From NCBI RefSeq assembly GCF_002846555.1, contig NZ_PJMS01000001.1, forward strand, positions 2,108,001 to 2,172,000: a stretch of DNA of 64,000 bases, read 5' to 3'. The position numbers and the translations under genes are program-made. Below are positions 1 through 14,946 of the stretch, piece by piece. Below the pieces are notes generated by a model. It had not been told where the DNA came from. It was given only the letters and a program-made list of their open reading frames with translations, and searched no databases. Position 1 is the first letter of the stretch. Every line of letters begins with the position of its first letter. This DNA comes from Aquimarina sp. MAR_2010_214. GTDB taxonomy: Bacteria > Bacteroidota > Bacteroidia > Flavobacteriales > Flavobacteriaceae.

Positions 1-297
1 AAGAGTTGGAGTGGTTTCGCCACTTTCATCAACATCAATAGGAGTTGTCAGATTTACTTCAGAATCTAATTGGTCATCAGTACTTCTTTGCCACCCTGTG
101 CTAGTAAATCGATAAATCTCTTGATCATTCAAATTAAAAACTACAGAGCCTATACTAGGGCCAATAATTGCATTTATTTCAGCTAAATCAGTAGCGGTGG
201 GTAATCCTATTAATGCACCAGCATCACCTGTACCAATTTGTGCAAACATGCCAGTAGATAATATGAATGAGAAAGCTATTAGGGGTAATTTTTTCAT
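1..297 (-). CDS. Secreted protein, N-terminal part (cut by window edge)
   Basis: The minus strand has an open frame from an ATG at 297 running off the window, giving 99 residues. It begins with a signal peptide (MKKLPLIAFSFILSTGMFAQ) followed by a short head that resembles the N-termini of flavobacterial surface proteins (IGTGDAG..., then a conserved 'VFNLNDQEIYRFTSTGWQ' segment). The neighbouring collagen-like protein has the same plan: signal peptide, then a segment in which an 'xxYNNNSW'-type motif precedes the long middle region. It is therefore probably a sibling exported surface protein, perhaps also with repeats, but only the head is visible. It lies 84 bp downstream of the collagen-like gene on the same strand and may be co-transcribed with it. 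The function is unknown. Confidence 0.75.
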   Translation of the reverse strand, partial: MKKLPLIAFSFILSTGMFAQIGTGDAGALIGLPTATDLAEINAIIGPSIGSVVFNLNDQEIYRFTSTGWQRSTDDQLDSEVNLTTPIDVDESGETTPTL

Positions 298-381
298 TTT
301 TAATAGTATTACGCTTTTCCTTACTTTAATTTGTTTAGATACTTGATCTAGTTTTATTAAATGATGAGTAAAACAATTAAG

Positions 382-7566
<7,185 letters not shown>

Positions 7567-7605
7567 TTACGTTTTATTTATAATTAAAACTCAAATAAAT
7601 TACTG

Positions 7606-7632
7606 TTTAACCATAATCGGTATATGGTTAAA
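7606..7632. promoter_or_regulatory. Perfect 10-bp inverted repeat upstream of the collagen-like gene
   Basis: TTTAACCATA (7606-7615) and TATGGTTAAA (7623-7632) are perfect inverted copies separated by 7 bp, and the motif is centred about 56 bp upstream of the collagen-like start codon. The size and symmetry fit an operator for a dimeric regulator. A short RNA hairpin in the 5' leader is the alternative. Confidence 0.45.
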
Positions 7633-7841
7633 ACAGCTTTCATTTTTTTTTGGCATAAATATAAATTGATATTTTCTTAAAATGTTATCAATTAGGCAAA
7701 TATACTATTTTTTCGACAAAAAACAATTTTTACCGTTAAAATGCACATAAAAAAATGTTTAGAATCATTTTTTGTTAAAAATTAACTTGAATTTATCATA
7801 AATAAATATTTATTTATTTTCTAGTTTAGAAGAAATCTAAT

Positions 7842-7849
7842 ACATTTGT
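7842..7849 (+). promoter_or_regulatory. -7 promoter element of tRNA-Gly
   Basis: TACATTTG matches the Bacteroidota -7 consensus TAnnTTTG exactly and ends 11 bases before the first base of the tRNA. No clear TTG is seen at the -33 position. Confidence 0.55.
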
Positions 7850-7860
7850 CGCTGCAAAAG

Positions 7861-7933
7861 GCGGGAGTAGCTCAGTTGGTAGAGCGTCAGCCTTCCAAGC
7901 TGAATGTCGCCAGTTCGAACCTGGTCTCCCGCT
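7861..7933 (+). tRNA. tRNA-Gly (anticodon TCC)
   Basis: This is a complete 73-nt cloverleaf. The acceptor strands GCGGGAG and CTCCCGC pair fully, followed by discriminator T. The D arm contains the usual GTTGGTAGAGC. The anticodon stem TCAGC/GCTGA encloses the loop CTTCCAA, giving anticodon TCC, which reads GGA. The T arm has GTTCGAAC. CCA is not encoded. It is transcribed divergently from the collagen-like gene, whose 15-residue repeat uses GGA at three of its five glycine codons. Confidence 0.97.
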
Positions 7934-7939
7934 CTCTAT

Positions 7940-7974
7940 AAAAAGATCTAATTGTTTTCAGTTAGATCTTTTTT
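7940..7974 (+). terminator. Rho-independent terminator after tRNA-Gly
   Basis: AAAAAGATCTAA and TTAGATCTTTTT form a 12-bp stem around a 10-base loop and run into a T tract. It sits immediately 3' of the tRNA. Confidence 0.8.
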
Positions 7975-8055
7975 CATTTTTTTTGTTTCCTTAACTTAGC
8001 TTCTGAATTTTTATATTCTCTAATTTAGGGAAAATAAAAGAATGTTTTGAATTCT

Positions 8056-8775
8056 ATGATCAAAATTGCCGCTATTATACCTGCTTTTAATGAAGAAGAG
8101 AATATTGAAGCTGTTGTTGATAGTATTATTGATATTAAAAGCCTACAGTTTGGGATTGACCCTATTGTTGTTAATGACTGTTCGAGAGATAGAACTGTTG
8201 AGATTGTAAAATCTTTAAACTGTACAGTTCTTGACTTACCTGTAAACCTTGGAATTGGAGGGGCTGTTCAAACGGGGTTTAAATATGCTTATGAAAATAA
8301 ATATGATTATGCGATACAGGTAGATGGTGATGGTCAGCATCCTGCTAATGAAATAGAGAAACTATTTTTAAATATGATTAAGGATAATTGTGATGTAATT
8401 ATAGGTTCTCGTTTTATTCTTAATGAAGGTTTTCAATCTACTGCTTTAAGACGTTTTGGGATTCAATATTTTATGTGGCTAAATAAGGTATTGTTAGGAA
8501 TTAAAATTACTGATTGTACATCGGGATTTAGATTGGTTAATTGTAAAGTTCTTAAGTTGGTATGTGATTATTATCCTGATGAATATCCCGAACCAGAGTC
8601 TATTGTGTTTTTTCGATTGAATAATTTAAAGATTAAAGAAGTTCCTGTTGAGATGAAAGAGAGGTTAGGAGGGGTTTCTTCTATAGGGTTTGTTTCATCT
8701 GTATATTATATGATTAAGGTTACATTAGGAATTTTTTTTACTTTTATTCGTGTTAAGTTTCAAAAAAACACTTAA
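8056..8775 (+). CDS. Family 2 glycosyltransferase (polyprenyl-phosphate type)
   Basis: This GT-A fold GT2 enzyme of 239 residues transfers a sugar from a nucleotide donor, by family resemblance to dolichyl/undecaprenyl-phosphate sugar synthases. The sequence shows the N-terminal IIPAFNEEENIE strand-helix, VNDCSRDRT, NLGIGGAVQTGFKYA and the metal-binding QVDGDGQHP. There is no C-terminal membrane pair. I chose ATG 8056 because MIKIAAIIPAFNEE begins directly with the fold; an in-frame TTG at 8047 would add three residues. It opens a nine-gene plus-strand run of tightly packed glycan genes and is followed by DUF2304, a pairing often seen next to such transferases. Confidence 0.88.
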   Translation: MIKIAAIIPAFNEEENIEAVVDSIIDIKSLQFGIDPIVVNDCSRDRTVEIVKSLNCTVLDLPVNLGIGGAVQTGFKYAYENKYDYAIQVDGDGQHPANEIEKLFLNMIKDNCDVIIGSRFILNEGFQSTALRRFGIQYFMWLNKVLLGIKITDCTSGFRLVNCKVLKLVCDYYPDEYPEPESIVFFRLNNLKIKEVPVEMKERLGGVSSIGFVSSVYYMIKVTLGIFFTFIRVKFQKNT

Positions 8776-8796
8776 TTGTTTCTTAAATCTATTGAA

Positions 8797-9138
8797 ATGG
8801 AAAAAATTCAAATTATTGCTATTATTGCGAGCTTGCTTTTTACATTTTTTGTAATTAGACTGATTGTAAGAGGGAAGTTAAGAGAGGAATATTCGATTAT
8901 ATGGATTTGTTGCACGTTTTTCTTAATTCTTTTTTCATTTTGGCGAGAAGGGTTAGACTATGTTTCTAATATTTTAGGGATATATGAACCTCCAAATTTT
9001 GTTTTTACAGTAAGTGTTTTTATGATTTTCATGTATTTGCTACATATTAGTATTGTTGTGTCTAGACTTTATGAACAAAATAAGAAACTTGCACAAGAGA
9101 TAGCATTATTAAAAAACAAAGAGGATAAAAAACAATAG
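8797..9138 (+). CDS. DUF2304 small membrane protein
   Basis: This is a 113-residue protein starting at ATG 8797. It has an N-terminal membrane helix (IIAIIASLLFTFFVIRLIV), a conserved REEYSIIWI segment, two more hydrophobic stretches and a C-terminal coiled coil (RLYEQNKKLAQEIALLKNK). These features and the length fit the DUF2304 family, found beside polyprenyl-phosphate glycosyltransferases and thought to act with them at the membrane. The exact function is unknown. The longer frame from TTG 8776 adds seven residues that do not belong to the family pattern. Confidence 0.85.
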   Translation: MEKIQIIAIIASLLFTFFVIRLIVRGKLREEYSIIWICCTFFLILFSFWREGLDYVSNILGIYEPPNFVFTVSVFMIFMYLLHISIVVSRLYEQNKKLAQEIALLKNKEDKKQ

Positions 9139-9140
9139 GT

Positions 9141-9836
9141 TTGAATAAAAAAATTGCAATTTCACAATCAAATTATATTCCTTGGAAGGGATATTTTGAC
9201 ATGATCAACATGGTTGATGTGTTTGTGATTTATGATGAAGTTCAGTATACAAAAAATGATTGGCGTAATCGAAATATTGTAAAGACTAAAAAAGGTACTG
9301 AATGGATTACGATTCCCGTTAAGCATAAAAGTTTGGATCAAAGAATCGATGAAATAGAGGTTTTTTTACCTAAATGGAATGTGAAACATTGGAAGACTAT
9401 ACAGGCAATATATGGTAGAGCTCCTTTTTTTAAAAATTATAAAGAACGGTTCGAGAAATTGTATTTAGAAATAGATACTTTAATGTTGAGTGAAATCAAC
9501 AAGAAGTTTATTTTAGAGATTTGTGATATTTTAAATATAAAAACTCAGATAATTGATAGTAAAGAACTTTTTCTTGTTGGAGATGCAAATGAAAGATTAA
9601 TCGATGCTTGTAACAAATTGGAAGCAAAAGTTTATGTTTCAGGACCAGCTGCAAAATCTTATATCAAAAATGAACTCTTTCATGAGAACTCAATAGAGAT
9701 AGAATGGATAAATTATTCTGGATATAAAGAATATAATCAGATGTCGATTCCTTTTGAACATGGAGTAAGTGTTTTAGATTTGATTTTTAATGAAGGCGAA
9801 AAAGCAAATTTATTTTTGAAAAGTTTTAATTCATGA
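9141..9836 (+). CDS. WbqC family protein
   Basis: The 231 residues open with KKIAISQSNYIPWKGYFDMI, the hallmark of the WbqC family found in O-antigen and other surface-glycan clusters. VYDEVQYTKNDWRNRN-like and TIPVKHKSLDQRIDEI segments also match. The family is thought to modify nucleotide sugars, but its chemistry is poorly defined. The start is TTG 9141: an in-frame stop at 9126-9128 lies just upstream with no other start between, so TTG is effectively forced. The stop overlaps the start of the next gene by 4 bp (ATGA), indicating translational coupling. Confidence 0.85.
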   Translation: MNKKIAISQSNYIPWKGYFDMINMVDVFVIYDEVQYTKNDWRNRNIVKTKKGTEWITIPVKHKSLDQRIDEIEVFLPKWNVKHWKTIQAIYGRAPFFKNYKERFEKLYLEIDTLMLSEINKKFILEICDILNIKTQIIDSKELFLVGDANERLIDACNKLEAKVYVSGPAAKSYIKNELFHENSIEIEWINYSGYKEYNQMSIPFEHGVSVLDLIFNEGEKANLFLKSFNS

Positions 9837-10777
9837 AGTTATCAATAGTTACAACTTTATACAAATCTGAACGGTTTGTTAAAGAGTTTTATGAAAGAGT
9901 TCAAAAAGTAGCTAGAGAGCTTACGGAGGATTATGAAATTGTATTTGTTAATGACGGTTCTCCTGATCATTCTAGCCTAAAAGTTCTGGAAATTAGAAAT
10001 TCTGATCCCAAAGTTAAGTTAATAGAATTATCTAGGAATTTTGGACACCATAAGGCTGTTATGACTGGATTAAAATATACAAAAGGAGATTATGTTTTTT
10101 TATTAGATTCAGATCTAGAAGAAGAGCCAGAGTTGCTTACAATCTTTTATAAAGAAATGAGTGAGCAAAATGTTGATGTAGTTTTTGGAGTGCAAAAAAC
10201 TAGGAAAGGCGGGTTTGTAGAAAGAATAACAGGAAAGATATTTTATAAAATATTCAATAACTTAGCAGATGTCCCTATTGAGGAAAATATTTTAATGGCT
10301 AGATTAATGAATAAACAATATATAGAGGCCTTAAAAGATTTTTCTGAAAGAGAATTATTTCTTGGAGGTGTTTTTGCACTTGTTGGATATACTCAACTAC
10401 CAATTGAAGTCAAAAAATTGGGGAAAGGTACATCGACCTATAGTACCAGAAGAAAGTTAGCTCTATTAGTTAATGCAATAACATCTTCAACTAAAAATTT
10501 ATTAATATATGTTTTTTATTTAGGATTAATAATCAGTTTTGTGTCATTCCTTTTTATAATGTATTATCTAATATCTAGCCTTTTTTATAAAGATTATTTA
10601 AGCGGCTGGCCATCGTTAATTTTGTCTATTTGGTTTTTGAGTGGCTTAATAATCTTAAGTGTTGGTATATTAGGGATATATTTATCTAAAATTTTTGAAG
10701 AAACTAAGCAACGACCATTAACTATTATCAAGAAGATTTACGATGAAAAAAATACCAAACAAGGAAAAAATAGTTAA
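9833..10777 (+). CDS. GtrB/ArnC-like family 2 glycosyltransferase with two membrane helices
   Basis: The first 220 residues form a GT2 domain (LSIVTTLYKSERFV, VFVNDGSPDHS, LSRNFGHHKAVMTGL, LLDSDLEEEPELL, which carries the DxD). Two C-terminal membrane helices follow (near 225-255 and 262-290). This plan matches GtrB, ArnC and dolichyl-phosphate mannose synthase-like enzymes that charge undecaprenyl phosphate with one sugar on the cytoplasmic face. GT-C enzymes then use that lipid-linked sugar outside, which fits the two large multi-span proteins later in this locus. It overlaps its upstream neighbour by 4 bp and the downstream gene by 35 bp. Confidence 0.9.
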   Translation: MKLSIVTTLYKSERFVKEFYERVQKVARELTEDYEIVFVNDGSPDHSSLKVLEIRNSDPKVKLIELSRNFGHHKAVMTGLKYTKGDYVFLLDSDLEEEPELLTIFYKEMSEQNVDVVFGVQKTRKGGFVERITGKIFYKIFNNLADVPIEENILMARLMNKQYIEALKDFSERELFLGGVFALVGYTQLPIEVKKLGKGTSTYSTRRKLALLVNAITSSTKNLLIYVFYLGLIISFVSFLFIMYYLISSLFYKDYLSGWPSLILSIWFLSGLIILSVGILGIYLSKIFEETKQRPLTIIKKIYDEKNTKQGKNS

Positions 10778-11357
10778 CTATTATAAAAATCAGGTAGAAG
10801 AATATGGGTTTGGAGCCAAAGGAATGGATTGGAAAAATGAAGAGACTCAGGATTTGAGATTTGAAATAATTAATAAATATATAGATTTCTCTAATAAACC
10901 TTCTGTTTTGGATGTTGGCTGTGGGGGGGGTGGCTATTTAGGATATTGTCAAAAAAAAGAATTTCATTTTACCTATAAAGGAATCGATATAGTTCCTGAT
11001 ATGATTGATCAGGTTACAAATATTTATGGTGATGATAAGGCTCAACTAACTAGTATTGAAAATATCTCTGAAAATTTTGATTATGTAATTGCTTCTGGTA
11101 CTTATAATGCAAGATTGGATTCGAAAATAAATGATTGGGAAGCCTATGTTTTTGAATCCATAGAAAATATGTTTAAAGTTAGTAATGAGAAAGTTATTTT
11201 AAATCTAATGACTCCACATGTAGATTATGAATATGATCGATTGTATTATCCTGATTTAAATAGATTAACTTCTTTTGTTGTAGAAAAAATGACGAGGAAT
11301 TTTATTATTGATCATGCTTATGATCTTTATGAATTAACCCTCGTTATATATAAATAG
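10743..11357 (+). CDS. Class I SAM-dependent methyltransferase
   Basis: This 204-residue protein contains the SAM-binding motif VLDVGCGGGGYLGYC near residue 56, followed by KGIDIVPDMID (acidic residue for the ribose hydroxyls) and a DYVIASGTYNAR motif-II-like strand. The start lies inside the end of the preceding glycosyltransferase gene (35-bp overlap). Within this operon the likely substrate is a sugar or glycan precursor. Which position is methylated cannot be read from sequence. Confidence 0.85.
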   Translation: MKKIPNKEKIVNYYKNQVEEYGFGAKGMDWKNEETQDLRFEIINKYIDFSNKPSVLDVGCGGGGYLGYCQKKEFHFTYKGIDIVPDMIDQVTNIYGDDKAQLTSIENISENFDYVIASGTYNARLDSKINDWEAYVFESIENMFKVSNEKVILNLMTPHVDYEYDRLYYPDLNRLTSFVVEKMTRNFIIDHAYDLYELTLVIYK

Positions 11358-11364
11358 GCAATAT

Positions 11365-12024
11365 ATGAAATCTATTGTTATTGTTGGAACTGGTGATTAT
11401 GCTGAAATGGCATATCACTATTTGAAAAGAGATAATTATAATGAAGTTATAGCTTTTTCTGTTGAGAAAGCGTTCAAGACTGTAGAAGAGTTTTGTGGTT
11501 TGCCAGTTGTTGATTTTGAAGATATAATAAATAACTTCTCTCCACAAACACATGAACTATTAATAGCCATTGGGCCTAATAAAGTTAATACTGTTAGAGA
11601 GCGTTTATATCTTGAAGCAAAAAATATCGGTTACAATTTTGTTACATATATAAGCCCAAGAGCTAATGTTTGGGATGCCAGAATGATAGGCGAAAATAGT
11701 TTTATTTTTGATGGTTGTGTTGTAGAACCAGGTGTTACGATAGGTTGTAATACTGTCTTGTGGTCGGGAACAGTGATAGCACATCATTCTACAATTGGAG
11801 ATCATTGTTTTCTGGCACCATCGGTTGCTGTTTCTGGAAAAATTACAATTAAGAATAATTGCTTTATAGGAATAAACGCTACAATAAGAGATCATGTTAC
11901 CATTGCTGAATATTGTATTGTTGGATGTGGAGCTGTAATTAAAAAGAATACCATAAAAAATGGTGTATACTCTACAAAAGGTACAGACCTATTACGTAAT
12001 GATAGTATAGAAACCCATGTTTAA
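11365..12024 (+). CDS. NeuD-type sugar O/N-acyltransferase (left-handed beta-helix)
   Basis: This is a 219-residue two-domain protein. The N-terminal Rossmann-like domain (KSIVIVGTGDYAEMA, LLIAIGPNKVN) is of the PglD/NeuD kind. The C-terminal half is a left-handed beta-helix of hexapeptides (for example VVEPGVTIGCNTVLW, HHSTIGDHCFLAPS, VTIAEYCIVGCGAVIKK). Such enzymes acetylate or acylate amino sugars made by a partner aminotransferase. Here a WecE-like 4-aminotransferase is encoded two genes downstream, so N-acylation of a 4-amino-4,6-dideoxysugar is the best inference. The catalytic His candidate is in IAHHSTIGD. Confidence 0.87.
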   Translation: MKSIVIVGTGDYAEMAYHYLKRDNYNEVIAFSVEKAFKTVEEFCGLPVVDFEDIINNFSPQTHELLIAIGPNKVNTVRERLYLEAKNIGYNFVTYISPRANVWDARMIGENSFIFDGCVVEPGVTIGCNTVLWSGTVIAHHSTIGDHCFLAPSVAVSGKITIKNNCFIGINATIRDHVTIAEYCIVGCGAVIKKNTIKNGVYSTKGTDLLRNDSIETHV

Positions 12025-12042
12025 TTATTTTAATACTCTAGA

Positions 12043-13800
12043 TTGAATAGTATAATTAACATATTTACTAAAAAAATTTCGGCAAAAGGTCTGGCTATTT
12101 TTAGAATAGCTTATAGCCTTAATTTTTTGTTTGAAATCATCAAAATATTCAATTATCGTCAACTTTATTTTGATAAATTACCCTACCTTGATACTCATTT
12201 CCCTGATACCAAGTTATTATTGTTATTATGGATGATAATTCTTATTTTTATCATTATAGGTTTTTATACCAGATTAGCTACAATTATTAATTATTTGTTT
12301 ACCCTAATATTTATTTCTAGTAGTACCAATTATGCATATCATATGTTTTATGTATATATAGGGATGAACTTTTTACTTATATTTTTACCTATACAAAAAT
12401 CTTTATCTATTGATGTAATATTTAAGAAATTAAAGTATTTAGGTCTGGGCTTAATATATGTTCCTTCTAAAATATCAAAGATTAATTATTTATTGCCTGT
12501 CTTTGTTGGGCTTGGAATTGTTTATTTAGATTCGGTTATCTTTTATAAAATACAGTCTCCGATGTGGCTTCGAGGTTTAGGTATGTGGTTACCTTCATCA
12601 CTTTCACATGTCTCTATTGCAAATAATCAATGGATACTAAACCAAGAATTGTTGACTAAGTTTTTATCCTATTTGACAATGACATTTGAGTTTATGTTTG
12701 TTTTTTTATTTTGGAATAAAAAATTCAGAATACCGTTATTAATTATTGGTTTTGGACTACATTTAGGGATATATATTGAATATCCAATACCTTATTTTGC
12801 CTTTGGTTGTATTGCAATTTATTTACTTTTAGTTCCGGTTTCATGGTGGGATAAAATTTGGAATAAACTAAAGAATACTAAAGAAAGCCTTACAGTTTTT
12901 TATGATAGTTCAGATATATTCTGTCAGAGATTAAAAGTTATAATTCAAAGTTTGGATGTTCTTAATCGGATTAAATTTATTGAGTATTTTGATGTTAAAG
13001 AATCAATTGATAAACTACCCGAGGGTAAGAAAGAAAAAATATATGCAGTAGATACAGAAAATGTAAGTTATGCCAAACAAAATTTGTTAAAAAAGGTTGT
13101 TAAGATTTCTCCTTTATGCTTTCCAATACTGTTTGGTAATAAAATAAATCTTTACAAAGAGTCTATTAATAAAAATTCAGGAGCTACCTTCAAAAAAATA
13201 AAATTAATAGAAGTAACTGATGATAATCCGTACAATCGAAAGCAAGATAAACTAAGAAATAGTATACTAGGATCATTTTTCTTTTTAGTAATTGTTTTTC
13301 AACTGCAGGTACACTATAGTTTTTTCGATTCTAATTCTACAACTTATTTTGTTAACCAAAATTTAGTGAAATATTTAGGAATATGTGAACACCCTGTATT
13401 TATGGATGACCATTTTAAAGGATATAATAATGTTTACGGTTTAAAATATAATAATAAATTCCTGCCAATTCTAAATGAAAAAGGTATGCCTGATGATTAT
13501 TTAACTGGTGGTGTTTATGTAAATTGGTTGTGGAGGGTAAATAAACCATATGTGACAAAGGATACCTATTCTTTGAAAAAAGGACTAATGGATTATTCTT
13601 TATTTTGGGCACACCGAAATGAAATCGATTTATCCTTGAAACAAGAGTTCGAAATTGTAAGGAAAAAGATTAATGTCTCATTTAAATGGGAAAAAGATCT
13701 ATTACGTAAAAATATAGATTCTCCCTGGGAAAAGACAGGCATATTAATATGGAAAAATAAAAATCCACAGTTCTTTTGGGATTCTAATTCTAAACAATAA
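12043..13800 (+). CDS. HTTM-domain membrane protein with degenerate DCC-like domain
   Basis: The 585 residues start at TTG 12043; no Met occurs until residue 64, inside the second membrane helix. Residues 1-270 contain several membrane helices with features of the HTTM domain, distantly related to vitamin-K-dependent gamma-carboxylase (KGLAIFRIAYSLNFLFEI, IIIGFYTRLATIINYL, PMWLRGLGMWLPS). Residues 284-375 resemble a DCC/DUF393 thioredoxin-like domain, where the usual YDGxCxxC is reduced to FYDSSDIFCQR with one cysteine (Cys294). Another membrane segment (about 405-420) and a soluble tail follow. HTTM-DCC pairings are common in Bacteroidota but their reaction is unknown. Within this operon it may modify a lipid-linked or secreted product. 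Confidence 0.75.
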   Translation: MNSIINIFTKKISAKGLAIFRIAYSLNFLFEIIKIFNYRQLYFDKLPYLDTHFPDTKLLLLLWMIILIFIIIGFYTRLATIINYLFTLIFISSSTNYAYHMFYVYIGMNFLLIFLPIQKSLSIDVIFKKLKYLGLGLIYVPSKISKINYLLPVFVGLGIVYLDSVIFYKIQSPMWLRGLGMWLPSSLSHVSIANNQWILNQELLTKFLSYLTMTFEFMFVFLFWNKKFRIPLLIIGFGLHLGIYIEYPIPYFAFGCIAIYLLLVPVSWWDKIWNKLKNTKESLTVFYDSSDIFCQRLKVIIQSLDVLNRIKFIEYFDVKESIDKLPEGKKEKIYAVDTENVSYAKQNLLKKVVKISPLCFPILFGNKINLYKESINKNSGATFKKIKLIEVTDDNPYNRKQDKLRNSILGSFFFLVIVFQLQVHYSFFDSNSTTYFVNQNLVKYLGICEHPVFMDDHFKGYNNVYGLKYNNKFLPILNEKGMPDDYLTGGVYVNWLWRVNKPYVTKDTYSLKKGLMDYSLFWAHRNEIDLSLKQEFEIVRKKINVSFKWEKDLLRKNIDSPWEKTGILIWKNKNPQFFWDSNSKQ

Positions 13801-13815
13801 ATATAAGAATACGAT

Positions 13816-14946
13816 ATGATACCTTTTAATAAGCCTTATATGACTGGAGACGAATTGTATTATATCAAAGATGCTGTAGCTCGCGGTAAAATCTCTGGAA
13901 ATGGATATTATACTGAAAAATGTCATTCTTATTTCGAAGAAAAGATGGGGTTTCGCAATTGCTTACTTACATCTTCCTGTACTGATGCTTTGGAGATGGC
14001 TGCAATTTTAATTGATATAGAACCAGGCGACGAAGTTATAATGCCATCTTATACTTTTGTTTCTACGGCTAACGCTTTTGTTTTACGGGGAGCAAAAATA
14101 ATTTTTGCTGATAGTGCTGCTCAAAATCCAAATATGGATGCAAATGGTTTAGAAGAGTTAATTACGTCAAAAACAAAAGCAATTGTTGTGGTTCATTATG
14201 CTGGAATAGCATGTGATATGGATAAAATTATGCGTCTTGCAGATACACATAATCTATATGTTATAGAAGATGCTGCGCAGGCGATAGATTCATATTATAA
14301 AGATAAACCATTAGGAACTATAGGTCATTTGGCAGCATTTTCATTTCATGAAACCAAAAATATAATCTCAGGAGAAGGAGGAATGCTAGTCATTAATGAT
14401 GAACGTTTTGATAATCGGGCAGAAATAATATGGGAAAAAGGGACCAATCGTTCTGCTTTTTTTAGAGGAGAAGTAGATAAATATTCGTGGGTTGATATTG
14501 GATCTTCTTTTCTCCCTTCTGATGTAACAGCAGCTTTTTTGTATGCGCAATTAGAAAATTTAGAAAAGATTCAAGCCAGAAGGAAAAAATTATGGAATTT
14601 CTATTACAAAGGATTACAAAATCTTAAAAAAGAAGGTTTTTTAGAACTCCCTGATGTTCCAGAGTATGCTACTGTTAATGGCCATTTGTTTTATATAACC
14701 TGTAATAGTATACAAGAAAGAACAGATCTTATTTCTTTCTTGAAGGGATACGATATTCATAGTGTTTTTCACTATTTATCTCTTCACAAAAGCCCATTCT
14801 ATGTTAAAGAAAATGAATCTTTAGAGCTTGTAAATTGTGATACCTTTTCAAATACATTATTACGATTGCCATTGTATTATGAATTGGATACAGAGAGTCA
14901 AAATAAGATTATAACTTTGATTGATCAATTTAAAAAAAGTAGATAA
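13816..14946 (+). CDS. wecE: dTDP-4-amino-4,6-dideoxygalactose-type transaminase (WecE/RffA family)
   Basis: This 376-residue PLP enzyme of the DegT/DnrJ/EryC1/StrS family is close to E. coli WecE (RffA) over its whole length, with the same MIPFN start, GDEVIMPSYTFVSTANAFVL, VVHYAGIACDMDKIM, VIEDAAQAID and KGTNRSAFFRGEVDKY. The Schiff-base lysine is Lys181 in SFHETKN. WecE converts dTDP-4-keto-6-deoxyglucose to dTDP-Fuc4N using glutamate. The genes that make the keto sugar (rmlA, rmlB) are not in this window. It sits directly in front of the GT-C gene (0 bp gap) and close to a NeuD-like acyltransferase, which together suggest an N-acylated 4-aminosugar. Confidence 0.9.
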   Translation: MIPFNKPYMTGDELYYIKDAVARGKISGNGYYTEKCHSYFEEKMGFRNCLLTSSCTDALEMAAILIDIEPGDEVIMPSYTFVSTANAFVLRGAKIIFADSAAQNPNMDANGLEELITSKTKAIVVVHYAGIACDMDKIMRLADTHNLYVIEDAAQAIDSYYKDKPLGTIGHLAAFSFHETKNIISGEGGMLVINDERFDNRAEIIWEKGTNRSAFFRGEVDKYSWVDIGSSFLPSDVTAAFLYAQLENLEKIQARRKKLWNFYYKGLQNLKKEGFLELPDVPEYATVNGHLFYITCNSIQERTDLISFLKGYDIHSVFHYLSLHKSPFYVKENESLELVNCDTFSNTLLRLPLYYELDTESQNKIITLIDQFKKSR

